The notes below the pieces were generated by a model. That model searched no databases and was not told where the DNA came from. It worked only from the letters and a program-made list of their open reading frames with translations. The position numbers and the translations under genes are program-made. 64,000 nucleotides of DNA, taken from Anditalea andensis. GTDB taxonomy: Bacteria > Bacteroidota > Bacteroidia > Cytophagales > Cyclobacteriaceae. The stretch covers positions 124,001-188,000 of the forward strand of contig NZ_JMIH01000028.1 of assembly GCF_000714815.1 (NCBI RefSeq), read 5' to 3'. Every line of letters begins with the position of its first letter. The stretch's first letter is position 1. Positions 44,183 to 52,213 of this stretch are shown here, one piece after another.

Positions 44183-44288
44183 AGGCTGTCTCATAAATAA
44201 GCACAGCTCTGTTTCATAGGGATCGGTATCTTAATCAATTTTCATACAGCCAAGCCTCAGGCTATCGAATTGACTTTTGGGACAGCCT
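44183..44288. mobile_element. MITE-like element or insertion sequence remnant
   Basis: AGGCTGTCTCATAA at the left end (44183) and TTTTGGGACAGCCT at the right end (44275-44288) are inverted repeats, 12 of 14 matching, with 8 perfect outer bases. AGGCTGTC-type ends with GACTTTTGGGACAGCC are typical of Bacteroidota insertion sequences (IS1182/IS4-like). Only about 106 bp lie between the tips, without a transposase, so this is a non-autonomous element or a deletion remnant. It sits 6 bp past the sulP stop codon. I see no clear target-site duplication. Confidence 0.65.
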
Positions 44289-44294
44289 CTTCCT

Positions 44295-45833
44295 TCACTC
44301 TACTACTATTTTATAATCCTCTTCATCAGGGGCATAATTTACCTTAATGATTTTTTCGGCTCTGTTCAGCAGATTTTTGCTACTGGTATCCAGGTGCCTG
44401 ATATACACCGTCTTACCTACTTTATAATAGCGTTCTGTTACTTTATGGACAGCATCTAGGCCTGAATGGTCCACTATCCTGCTCTCAGCAAAATCAATGA
44501 TGATCTCTTCAGGATCATGGATGGGATCAAATTTTTCCCCAAAATTAGTTGCTGAAGCAAAAAACAGCGGTCCGTACATTTCATAGTGTTTCACACCGTT
44601 TTCATCTATGCGCTTTCTGGAACGGATCCTTTTACTGTTTTCCCAAGAGTATACCAGTGAGGCTATGATTACCCCTACCAATACGGCTAATGCAAGATTA
44701 TGCAGCAATACTGTAATGAGTGTAACCAGTACGAGGATGATTATGTCCGAAACAGGAACTTTCCCAAAAACTTTTAGAGATGCCCATTCAAAGGTACCTA
44801 TAGCTACCATAAACATAAGCCCAACGAGTGCCGCCATAGGCACCATTTCAATATAGGTCGAGAAAAACATGATAAACAATAAGAGAACCACCGCAGCCAC
44901 AGTTCCGGATATCCTGGTCCTCCCACCTGCATTTACGTTTATCAGACTCTGACCGATCATGGCACAGCCCCCCATTCCACCAAAAAAACCTGTAGTCATA
45001 TTCGCCACTCCCTGCGCTATGCATTCCTTGTTACCCCTCCCCCTGGTTTCGGTGATCTCATCTATAAGGGTTAGTGTCAAAAGGGATTCTATTAACCCCA
45101 CACCGGCCATTATGGCTGAATAGGGCAATATGATCATAAAGGTTTCCCAGGTCAGCGGAACGGACGGTAAATGAAAGGTAGGAAGTCCTCCACTTATAGA
45201 AGCTATATCTCCGACTGTTCTGGTATCCACCCCACCAAAGATTACGATCATTGATATGGTTAAAATTGCCGCCAAAGCCGATGGGATAGCCGTAGTAATT
45301 TTAGGCAAAAATTTTATAATAGCCATAGTCAATAACACCAAGCCCAACATGATATAAAGCTGGTTACCCTCCATCCATGCAGTACCTCCTTCGGGGAGCT
45401 CTATTCGGAACTGGGCAAACTGGGAAGTAAAGATGATAATGGCCAGCCCGTTTACAAACCCAAAAATAACCGGATGAGGAACCAACCTGATAAGTTTACC
45501 CAGCTTAAGTACGCCCACTATTACCTGTATGACTCCCATCAGGACAGCTGCTGCAAATAAATACTCTACTCCATGCTGAATGACCAAAGCCACCACGATA
45601 ACAGCTATAGCTCCGGTAGCCCCGGAAATCATACCCGGCCGACCTCCCATGATAGAGGTAATCAACCCTATAATAAAGGCTGTATATAACCCAATCAATG
45701 GACTGACCCCGGCGATAATGGAAAAAGCAACTGCTTCGGGAACTAGTGCCAATGCTACCGTCAACCCCGATAATACTTCATCCTTCAGGTTATACTGAGT
45801 AGGACGAAATAGTCTGTAAAACATTTGTGTCAT
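44295..45833 (-). CDS. SulP family anion transporter with STAS domain
   Basis: 512 residues. The N-terminal transmembrane part (about 20-400) starts LKDEVLSGLTVALALVPEAVAFSIIAGVSPLIGLYTAF, the SulP signature, and includes GRPGMISGATGAIAV. A C-terminal STAS domain (about 425-510) has IIDFAESRIVDHSGLDAV. SulP proteins move sulfate or bicarbonate with sodium or protons. No sulfate-assimilation gene is next to it, so substrate is open. A -7 promoter box (CAAAGGTA on the plus strand) lies 147 bp upstream, giving a leader of about 140 nt with a small hairpin at 45918-45932. Confidence 0.93.
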   Translation of the reverse strand: MTQMFYRLFRPTQYNLKDEVLSGLTVALALVPEAVAFSIIAGVSPLIGLYTAFIIGLITSIMGGRPGMISGATGAIAVIVVALVIQHGVEYLFAAAVLMGVIQVIVGVLKLGKLIRLVPHPVIFGFVNGLAIIIFTSQFAQFRIELPEGGTAWMEGNQLYIMLGLVLLTMAIIKFLPKITTAIPSALAAILTISMIVIFGGVDTRTVGDIASISGGLPTFHLPSVPLTWETFMIILPYSAIMAGVGLIESLLTLTLIDEITETRGRGNKECIAQGVANMTTGFFGGMGGCAMIGQSLINVNAGGRTRISGTVAAVVLLLFIMFFSTYIEMVPMAALVGLMFMVAIGTFEWASLKVFGKVPVSDIIILVLVTLITVLLHNLALAVLVGVIIASLVYSWENSKRIRSRKRIDENGVKHYEMYGPLFFASATNFGEKFDPIHDPEEIIIDFAESRIVDHSGLDAVHKVTERYYKVGKTVYIRHLDTSSKNLLNRAEKIIKVNYAPDEEDYKIVVE

Positions 45834-45979
45834 GTTTACGCTATTAAATTTTATAAAATGAAATAAAGGTTACCTCAATAGTGGAGAAACCCACATCGAA
45901 AAGAATATGTAGAAACAACCCTGGTTCAGGGTGGAGTAGGCGTGGACTTATGTAAGAGTATGTTTTTCATAAGAGTCGG

Positions 45980-45987
45980 CAAAGGTA
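45980..45987 (-). promoter_or_regulatory. sulP promoter -7 box
   Basis: Minus-strand TACCTTTG is a perfect TAnnTTTG box. The sequence 19 bp upstream is AT-rich without a clear TTTG. It predicts a start near 45973 and a leader of about 140 nt; the ACCCTG/CAGGGT hairpin (45918-45932) is inside that leader. Confidence 0.5.
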
Positions 45988-46103
45988 AGCTTTTTTATCA
46001 ATTTTGAATATGATATTATAAAAATATACCGAAACTATGAACTTAACTATTTGATAATAAATAGATAAATTAAATAGATAGTTGTTTTAATAGGCAAAAT
46101 TCT

Positions 46104-47165
46104 TTACAGATCCTTCAGATATTCTTCTATTTCTTTTACCGTGGCACGGGCAGACCTGCCTACTCCTATCAAAGTAGCGGAAGCAAATCCTGTCCAGCCA
46201 CCAAAGCCTACCAGCCAAAGGCCCTCCACTTCTTCAGCCTTTGTGTCTGCCGTTTTGATTTTACCTCGGTGATCTCTTTCCACCAGTCCTTCTAGGTAAT
46301 CTGTCGCGTAGTGAAACCCCGTACACCAGATGATCAGATCAAAAGATTCCTCTTCACCGCTGTCCCAAATCACACCGTTTTGGCTAATTTCCGAGAAGCT
46401 GCCCTTAGTCCTGAGCACACCTCTGCTTCTGGCTTCTTTAACAGCAGGTACCATGACGATATCTCCCAGACTATAGTGGGAGGGATCAAAGGGCTCCCCT
46501 CTTTGCTCGGCAAAATATTTGGCAGAGGCCATATCAAAAAGAACTTTGCCATTTACCTCATCAGGAAGATATTCGGGAGCTTTCTTTGTGGCCCAAATAG
46601 CACGGTTTTCTTTGCTTATCTCTGCCAAGATCTGAGCACCGGAATTTCCCTCTCCCACTATTAACACATTCTTTCCCTGATATTCCTTGGCAGACTTAAA
46701 GTGCGCGGAATGAACCTGTTTACCTTCAAATAGTTGCCTGCCCCTGACGTCCGGAATAAAGGGTTTCATCCAGGTGCCTGTAGCTGCTATGACTACCCGT
46801 GAATACATGCGGCCTTGATTGGTATCCAACTTAAATAGCGCATCCTCCCTGGATACCTTCTTTACTTCTATAGATCTTTGGATTGGGATATTATAGCGCT
46901 TTTCGTATTCGCAGAGATAGCTGATCACTTCCTCGCGGTCAGGATATTCTCCTTTAGATGCCGGCATCATCCAGCCGGGCAGAGAACTGAACTGTGCAGG
47001 CGAAAACAGTGTCAGTGCTTCCCAGGTATGCAGCCATGCCCCTCCACATTGAGCCTGATTATCCACAATTATATATTCAAGTTTTGATCTCCTCAAATAA
47101 TATGCACATGCCAGGGCACTTTGGCCCCCTCCGATAATGATTAGATCATAACTGTTATTCCGCAT
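46104..47165 (-). CDS. arsO: ArsO-like NAD(P)H-dependent flavin monooxygenase
   Basis: 353 residues. The FAD motif IIIGGGQSALACAYYLRR (9-26) is followed by CGGAWLHTWEALTLFSPAQFSSLPGWMMP, the ArsO signature, and a second nucleotide motif VLIVGEGNSGAQI near 165-177. ATG before D (AATGTW) is the usual GxGxxG-linked ATG motif. ArsO proteins are found in ars operons and may oxidise arsenite or methylated arsenicals; their exact activity is not settled. The gene lies 1.8 kb from the acr3-arsC-arsR operon and faces a photolyase gene. It is leftward and the next gene (sulP) is 270 bp away. Confidence 0.85.
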   Translation of the reverse strand: MRNNSYDLIIIGGGQSALACAYYLRRSKLEYIIVDNQAQCGGAWLHTWEALTLFSPAQFSSLPGWMMPASKGEYPDREEVISYLCEYEKRYNIPIQRSIEVKKVSREDALFKLDTNQGRMYSRVVIAATGTWMKPFIPDVRGRQLFEGKQVHSAHFKSAKEYQGKNVLIVGEGNSGAQILAEISKENRAIWATKKAPEYLPDEVNGKVLFDMASAKYFAEQRGEPFDPSHYSLGDIVMVPAVKEARSRGVLRTKGSFSEISQNGVIWDSGEEESFDLIIWCTGFHYATDYLEGLVERDHRGKIKTADTKAEEVEGLWLVGFGGWTGFASATLIGVGRSARATVKEIEEYLKDL

Positions 47166-47341
47166 AACTTTTTATATTTTAGTGTCTTTTCAAACCGGAT
47201 AGTAGTCAGTGTAAAGTTCTTTCAATATACATAGGTTATTCCCTTTGTCTATTGTTTAAAAATCAAAAAGTTTCTGAATAAGTAAAATTGAATATTATAA
47301 AAACAATTTCATAAATACGATGATTACTTTCTTAAAAAATC

Positions 47342-48877
47342 ATGGCATCTACTCTCCGGCTCATTCTGGGCGATCAATTAAACCACCATCACTCCTGGTT
47401 TAAATCCAAAGACCCCCATACTATTTACGTTATGATGGAGGTAAAGCAGGAGACTGGATATGTTAACCATCATGTACAGAAGATTGTGGCCTTCTTTTTG
47501 GCCATGAGGGAATTTTCCACTTGGCTCGAGAAAGAAGGACATCAGGTAATCTATATGAAACTGGACGATGTGGAGAACACGCATTCCATACCTCGTAACC
47601 TATCTAACTTAATCAAGGCTAAAAACATTACTAGGTTCGGATACCTATTGCCTGATGAATATAGGCTGGATAAACAGATAAAGGATTTTTCAGACAGTTT
47701 GGAAATAGAAAGTGAAGGTTTTGATACCGAACATTTTTTCACCCAGCGGGAGGAACTTGCCAATTTCTTTAAACATAAAAAAAGTCTGCTGATGGAGACC
47801 TTCTACCGTCATATGCGGAAGAAGCATCATATCCTCATGGATCAAAACCGTCCCGCAGGGGATAAATGGAACTATGACCAGCTCAATCGGCACAAGCTCA
47901 AAGATACTTCCATTCTCCAATCTCCAAAGACCTTCCGCTATAACATAGCGGGTATCTTAAATATGCTGAACAAAATGGAGGTACACTACTTTGGTGAGAT
48001 AGATGTAAATAATTTCCAATGGGCTATCAATAGAAACGATGGACTCCTGGTATTGGAATATTTTTGCGAAGAACTTCTCCCCTATTTTGGCACCTATCAG
48101 GATGCTATCCATACCGAGCATGCTTTTCTCTTCCATTCGCGTTTGAGCTTCCTGATGAATGTCAAACTCTTATCCCCTAAGGAGGTCATAGAGAAGGTTA
48201 TGGAGCAATATTTCAAAAAGGAAACTACTATAGCAATCAGCCAGGTGGAAGGTTTTATCCGACAGATATTGGGTTGGAGGGAATTTATGCGGGGGGTGTA
48301 CTGGGCCAAAATGCCAGGCTATGCCCATCTTAATAAGCTTAACCACCATAGAGCTCTACCGGAATGGTATTGGACAGGTAAAACCCAGATGAACTGTCTG
48401 AAACATGCCATTGGACAAAGCTTGAAACTAGCCTACGCCCACCATATCCAGCGGCTGATGATCACCGGTAATTTTGCATTATTGGCAAACATCAACCCTG
48501 ACGAAGTCGATGAGTGGTACCTGGGCATATATATAGATGCCATAGAGTGGGTCGAAATCACCAATACACGTGGCATGAGCCAGTTTGCCGATGGAGGGAT
48601 AGTCGGTACAAAACCCTATGTATCAAGCGCTAATTACATCAACAAAATGAGCAATTATTGTAAAAAATGTAGCTATGACAAAAACCTCAAAATAGGTAAA
48701 AATGCCTGCCCCTTCAACAGCCTTTACTGGAACTTCTTTGATCTACACAGAGAAAAATTCATCACTAATCAAAGGGTAAACATGATGTACCGCACCTGGG
48801 ACAAAAAGCCTCATGAAGAAAGGACAGCCATCCTCAAACAAGCTGAACAGTATCTGAATAACATCGAGAACCTCTAA
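47342..48877 (+). CDS. FeS-BCP cryptochrome/photolyase family protein
   Basis: 511 residues. The N-terminal photolyase-type domain starts STLRLILGDQLNHHHSW, and the FAD-binding domain has GWREFMRGVYWAKMPGY and DGGIVGTKPYVSSA. Four cysteines (352, 440, 443, 456) keep the exact spacing of the 4Fe-4S ligands of bacterial (6-4) photolyase PhrB (350, 438, 441, 454). The antenna-binding side is probably a ribolumazine. It should repair UV-induced pyrimidine (6-4) lesions with light. It is divergent from arsO across a 176-bp spacer, a likely shared control region, and is followed by the converging acr3 gene. Confidence 0.95.
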   Translation: MASTLRLILGDQLNHHHSWFKSKDPHTIYVMMEVKQETGYVNHHVQKIVAFFLAMREFSTWLEKEGHQVIYMKLDDVENTHSIPRNLSNLIKAKNITRFGYLLPDEYRLDKQIKDFSDSLEIESEGFDTEHFFTQREELANFFKHKKSLLMETFYRHMRKKHHILMDQNRPAGDKWNYDQLNRHKLKDTSILQSPKTFRYNIAGILNMLNKMEVHYFGEIDVNNFQWAINRNDGLLVLEYFCEELLPYFGTYQDAIHTEHAFLFHSRLSFLMNVKLLSPKEVIEKVMEQYFKKETTIAISQVEGFIRQILGWREFMRGVYWAKMPGYAHLNKLNHHRALPEWYWTGKTQMNCLKHAIGQSLKLAYAHHIQRLMITGNFALLANINPDEVDEWYLGIYIDAIEWVEITNTRGMSQFADGGIVGTKPYVSSANYINKMSNYCKKCSYDKNLKIGKNACPFNSLYWNFFDLHREKFITNQRVNMMYRTWDKKPHEERTAILKQAEQYLNNIENL

Positions 48878-48929
48878 GCCAAAAAAAAAATTAACCAAAG
48901 CATTATAAGAGTTAGGAAACAGCTTCCAC

Positions 48930-48955
48930 GGAGACCTTTTTTATAAATAGTCTCC
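48930..48955. terminator. Possible hairpin between photolyase and acr3 genes
   Basis: GGAGAC (48930-48935) and GTCTCC (48950-48955) form a 6-bp stem with a 14-nt AT-rich loop, midway between two converging genes. The T-run after it is poor. Confidence 0.35.
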
Positions 48956-48985
48956 TAAACCTGCTATCCTATAATGCTGTAGATA

Positions 48986-50029
48986 TCAATATTTCCTTTT
49001 ATTGGCGAAGGCCACCAGGGATAGCATCACCGGAACTTCCACTAATACCCCCACCACACAGACCAAAGCGGCAGGACTTCCCAGACCAAAAAGGGCTATG
49101 GAAACTGCAACGGAAAGTTCAAAGAAATTACTGGCTCCGATCATAGCCGCGGGAGCGCATACAGCATGAGAAAGGTGTAGCTTTTTACCGGCAAACCAGG
49201 CAATGAAGAAGATGAAATAAGTCTGGATGATCAGGGGAACAGCTATGAAAACTATGATCAACGGATTATCAAGGATGTTTCCTCCCTGAAAAGCGAAAAG
49301 AAGCACCAAGGTAAGCAAGAGTGCTATTACACTTACCGGCTTAAGCTTGGGCAAAAACTCTCCTGTAAACCACTCCGGCCCACGTGAACCGATCAGCGCC
49401 CGGCTGGTTAGGACACCCGCCACCAGCGGCACCACTACATAGATGATTATGCTCAAAACAAGCGTATCATACGGCACGACCACATCTGTGATGCCCAACA
49501 ATAATCCTACTATAGGCACAAAGGCAATCAGGATAATCAAATCATTTACTGATACCTGCATCAGGGTATAGTTGGGATCCCCGTCACTAAGGTAGCTCCA
49601 AACAAATACCATCGCAGTACAGGGCGCAGCTCCCAATAATATAGCACCTGCTATATATTCCCCGGCAAGTTCCGGAGAAATAAATGCAGCATATAAGTTC
49701 GAAAAAAATAGCCAGGCAAAGAAGGCCATGGTAAAGGGCTTGATCAGCCAGTTGATGACGACCGTAAGCACTATCCCTTTAGGCTTTTTACCTATTTTTT
49801 TCAGACTGGTAAAGTCTATCTGAAGCATCATAGGATAGATCATCATCCATATAAGGATAGCAATGGGAATATTCACCTGATAAATTTCCATCGTACTCAG
49901 GTACGCCATGGAGTCACCCGCCAGATAACCGATCAGTACTCCGCCTCCAATACAAAGTGCCACCCAAAGTGAAAGGTATCTCTCAAAAAAAGCAATCCTC
50001 TTAGGTTCCTTTTGCCTTGTTGTAGTCAT
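48986..50029 (-). CDS. acr3: Arsenite efflux transporter ACR3
   Basis: 347 residues with ten membrane helices, the BASS/ACR3 fold. The substrate-site Cys is in LGAAPCTAMVFVWSYLSDGD, the motif that marks ACR3 rather than unrelated bile-acid transporters. ACR3 expels arsenite (and sometimes antimonite) using the proton motive force. It is the last gene of the operon arsR - DUF6428 - arsC-like - acr3, with a 3-bp gap after the arsC-like stop. It supplies the export step after arsenate reduction. Confidence 0.97.
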   Translation of the reverse strand: MTTTRQKEPKRIAFFERYLSLWVALCIGGGVLIGYLAGDSMAYLSTMEIYQVNIPIAILIWMMIYPMMLQIDFTSLKKIGKKPKGIVLTVVINWLIKPFTMAFFAWLFFSNLYAAFISPELAGEYIAGAILLGAAPCTAMVFVWSYLSDGDPNYTLMQVSVNDLIILIAFVPIVGLLLGITDVVVPYDTLVLSIIIYVVVPLVAGVLTSRALIGSRGPEWFTGEFLPKLKPVSVIALLLTLVLLFAFQGGNILDNPLIIVFIAVPLIIQTYFIFFIAWFAGKKLHLSHAVCAPAAMIGASNFFELSVAVSIALFGLGSPAALVCVVGVLVEVPVMLSLVAFANKRKY

Positions 50030-50032
50030 ATC

Positions 50033-50641
50033 TTATTTGATTTGGGAAAATACATAGTTCATTTCTGATGCTATCTGGAGACTTCTTTCATCGTACTTTT
50101 CCTCTTCCTGTTCTGTGTCATCAAAGGCCTTGGGATCCTCATACCTTACCGGTATCCTCGCTTCCGCCCCTGCTATAAAAGGACAGTTTTCATCAGCATG
50201 CGAACAGGTCATCACTGCGGCGAAACCTTTTTCAGGATTGGCCGGATCATCGTAGGTTTTGGAAAAAGCGATGATCGGATCTGCATGATCCGCATACTTC
50301 ACGGCTACTTTCGGATTGGCATCACCTGCTGCAGATGTCTTAAAACCTGCACGGCCCACTGATGCCACTGCTCTTTCATTAAAAGCTGTCACTTCTACTC
50401 CGCCGGAATAAGAAAAAACAGCTATTCCATGCAGATAGGCCATGGTCTGTGCCCAGATCTGAGAAAACTGGCTCCTTCGGGAATTATGCGTGCATATAAA
50501 ATTCAGCTGGACCGGGGCACCGATTTCTTTTTTGCCCTGGATATAATCGATCAGCTCCTGGAGCACATCCTTTCTTTGTGTTGATAGGGGAAGAGCTTTT
50601 GCTTTTTCTATGGTATTTGCTAATTCTGGAAAAACCTGCAT
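50033..50641 (-). CDS. arsC: ArsC-type arsenate reductase / low-molecular-weight phosphatase
   Basis: 202 residues from the ATG at 50639-50641, starting MQVFPELANTIEKAK. An open frame continues 21 codons upstream into the DUF6428 gene but is unlikely to be used. The phosphatase loop CTHNSRRS (Cys50 to Arg56) and a C-terminal DPxxx region place it in the thioredoxin-coupled arsenate reductase class, related to LMW protein tyrosine phosphatases. Redox-active cysteines for the relay are probably those in AAVMTCSHADENCPF (two Cys). It reduces arsenate to arsenite, which ACR3 exports. Confidence 0.92.
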   Translation of the reverse strand: MQVFPELANTIEKAKALPLSTQRKDVLQELIDYIQGKKEIGAPVQLNFICTHNSRRSQFSQIWAQTMAYLHGIAVFSYSGGVEVTAFNERAVASVGRAGFKTSAAGDANPKVAVKYADHADPIIAFSKTYDDPANPEKGFAAVMTCSHADENCPFIAGAEARIPVRYEDPKAFDDTEQEEEKYDERSLQIASEMNYVFSQIK

Positions 50642-50676
50642 AGAATATGGTGTTGAAAAGTTTTTAAAATTAAATA

Positions 50677-51213
50677 TTAACAACAGCCTCCACCTGGCGT
50701 ACATTCGTTGGATACAGCACCCAACATCTGCAGAGGTTGCTTTTGTTTTTGAGGAGGAGCACAGCAGGCGGCGGCGGCTTCTTCTGGAGTAGTGGCCCTG
50801 TCTTTTGCTTTACAAGTCGTTTCATCAGAGGTAAGCCTTACGATAATGGAAGAACTGTTGATCACCATCTCGGTTACGGGAAGAATGGCTGTTGGGAAAG
50901 AAGAGTTGCCGTATTCAAATTTTATCTCTGTGTCCTGAAAGGTTGGTCTTACCCTGTCCACTACCTGAAATATTTTAAGTGCTTTGGTGGTATCTACCTG
51001 ATGGTCGGGTTCGGGCACCTCATTTTCCCAAAGCTGCACATGGGTTTCCTCCCATTTGTTCTGAAGACCTCCGCAGTCTACAGTATCATAAGTGACATTT
51101 TTGATTTCAGTGATATGGTAATCTGTCCTGATATAGGTCCCGGGACGGTATTCAAACAACAGGGCTTTGGTAGGATGCTGGTTTAGAAGCGTAGTAAATT
51201 CTGATGTTAGCAT
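50677..51213 (-). CDS. DUF6428-family protein with Cys-rich tail, ars operon
   Basis: 178 residues. The N-terminal 140 residues form a beta-rich domain seen in ars operons of Bacteroidota (MLTSEFTTLLNQHPTKALLFEYRPGTYIRTDYHITEIKNV; DCGGLQNKWEETHVQLW). The C-terminus is rich in cysteine and small residues: CCAPP (about 149-153) and CTPGGGCC at the end. Vicinal cysteine pairs of this kind bind arsenite in ArsD, ArsR and ArsA, so a metallochaperone-like role is plausible. That role is not established for the family. The gene is second in the operon, 61 bp downstream of arsR and 35 bp before arsC. Confidence 0.85.
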   Translation of the reverse strand: MLTSEFTTLLNQHPTKALLFEYRPGTYIRTDYHITEIKNVTYDTVDCGGLQNKWEETHVQLWENEVPEPDHQVDTTKALKIFQVVDRVRPTFQDTEIKFEYGNSSFPTAILPVTEMVINSSSIIVRLTSDETTCKAKDRATTPEEAAAACCAPPQKQKQPLQMLGAVSNECTPGGGCC

Positions 51214-51274
51214 GGTATATTCTATTAAGTATATTTTATGACTGATATAGGATGATAGTATTGTGAGTTAAATT

Positions 51275-51610
51275 TCAGCAGCAATCTCCTCCTTCTGAAT
51301 TGCTATATCGTTGAAAAAGGCCTGAGAACAGGTTTTGGATTTCTTCCCAGCGGACCGGATCAATGCAGTAACACACCGAAACCCCTTCTATGGTTCCCTG
51401 AATGATGCCTACTTCCTTAAGTTCTCTCAGGTGCTGGCTGATGGTAGCCTGCGCCAGGCCCAGACTTCCTACAAGATCCCCATTGATACAGGTATTGGCC
51501 TGGATGAGATACTCCAGTATGGCCACTCGGGCAGGATGGGCTAATACCTTGGCCACCTTTGCGAGTTCATTTTGCTCTGTAGTGAAAAGATCTGTTTTGG
51601 TGATTCCCAT
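51275..51610 (-). CDS. arsR: ArsR-family metalloregulator
   Basis: 111 residues from the ATG at 51608-51610; a TTG start at 51631 is unlikely. The winged-helix has the DNA-binding helix AQATISQHLRELKEVGII (about 59-76 of the longer frame). Candidate arsenite-binding cysteines are in SVCYCIDPV and in the C-terminal GGDCC; these are not at the usual CVC position of E. coli ArsR, so it resembles the ArsR types with C-terminal site (ArsR3-like). It should repress its own operon and release DNA when As(III) binds. The operator overlaps its promoter 5 bp upstream. Confidence 0.93.
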   Translation of the reverse strand: MGITKTDLFTTEQNELAKVAKVLAHPARVAILEYLIQANTCINGDLVGSLGLAQATISQHLRELKEVGIIQGTIEGVSVCYCIDPVRWEEIQNLFSGLFQRYSNSEGGDCC

Positions 51611-51614
51611 AGAT

Positions 51615-51659
51615 GTAATATTATATTGCAATATTACGATGAATATAGTGATTTACAAA
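51615..51659 (-). promoter_or_regulatory. ars operon promoter with ArsR operator
   Basis: On the minus strand TTTG (51656-51659) is followed after 19 bp by TAATATTG (51629-51636), a TAnnTTTG box with one mismatch. An inverted repeat GTAATATT-N7-AATATTAC (51615-51637) covers the -7 box. Its position and the adjacent arsR gene mark it as the ArsR operator. Confidence 0.72.
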
Positions 51660-51695
51660 ACAAGGCAGGAAAAAGGTTTAAAACCGAATCTATTT

Positions 51696-51715
51696 TAACA
51701 GATTTAAATCCGTTA
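51696..51715. promoter_or_regulatory. Near-perfect 20-bp palindrome upstream of the Cus operon
   Basis: TAACAGATTTAAATCCGTTA is palindromic at 18 of 20 positions, with half-sites TAAC and GTTA around GATTTAAATC. It lies 37 bp before the start of the small Cys-pair gene and upstream of cusA. A smaller palindrome GGTTTAAAACC is at 51675-51685. Either could bind a metal-responsive repressor for the rightward operon. Confidence 0.5.
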
Positions 51716-51751
51716 TATTAAATTAGAAAAAAACATTACATTTACGCCTGA

Positions 51752-52150
51752 ATGAAGTCCTTTACATACATAGTATTGATCACCCTGCTTTCGGTCAAAG
51801 CTTTAATGCCGAACATGGACCTTTGCTGTGACATTCAGAAAATCCCTGCTTTTTTTGACCACTATCAATTGCATAAAGTAACATACGGGGATAACTTCTG
51901 GGATTTTGTAGAAGGCCATTATCTCTATAATGATGACGAATACCGGTTTATAGCGGATGATCCTGAACATGCCAATCTTCCGTTTCGGGAGAATCATAAG
52001 AACTGCTGCACGCAAGGGATTTTTATATCAAAAACAGAGAATTATCAGCTCAACTCTCCGGTGCCCATTCATCTTCAACATAATACCCTATATCAGTCTA
52101 TATTCAATTCCGGACTTTTTAAATCCCTTTTTCAGCCACCGATAGTTTAA
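51752..52150 (+). CDS. Small secreted protein with Cys pairs, Cus/Czc operon
   Basis: 132 residues with a signal-peptide-like N-terminus (MKSFTYIVLITLLSVKAL). Two Cys-Cys pairs (LCCDIQKIP near residue 25 and HKNCCTQG near 86) and a run of acidic and aromatic residues (DNFWDFVEGHYLYNDDEYRF) lie between. I do not know the family; genes of this size often precede CusA-TolC genes in Bacteroidota. A periplasmic metal-binding role is suggested by position and Cys pairs, but is inference. It is first in the operon, 63 bp before cusA, behind the palindrome at 51696-51715. Confidence 0.65.
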   Translation: MKSFTYIVLITLLSVKALMPNMDLCCDIQKIPAFFDHYQLHKVTYGDNFWDFVEGHYLYNDDEYRFIADDPEHANLPFRENHKNCCTQGIFISKTENYQLNSPVPIHLQHNTLYQSIFNSGLFKSLFQPPIV

Positions 52151-52213
52151 TTGCCGGATTCCGTGGGACCATTACGCCCTATCCATTTTTTACAGCAATA
52201 AAACTAAAATCAT

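Noticed and set aside
45834-46103. A riboswitch in the long sulP leader
   Set aside because: Only one small hairpin (45918-45932) is present, and it does not match the SAM or other riboswitch core motifs that I know.
47166-47341. A riboswitch or regulator site between arsO and the photolyase gene
   Set aside because: No conserved RNA elements or clear inverted repeats could be seen in this 176-bp spacer.
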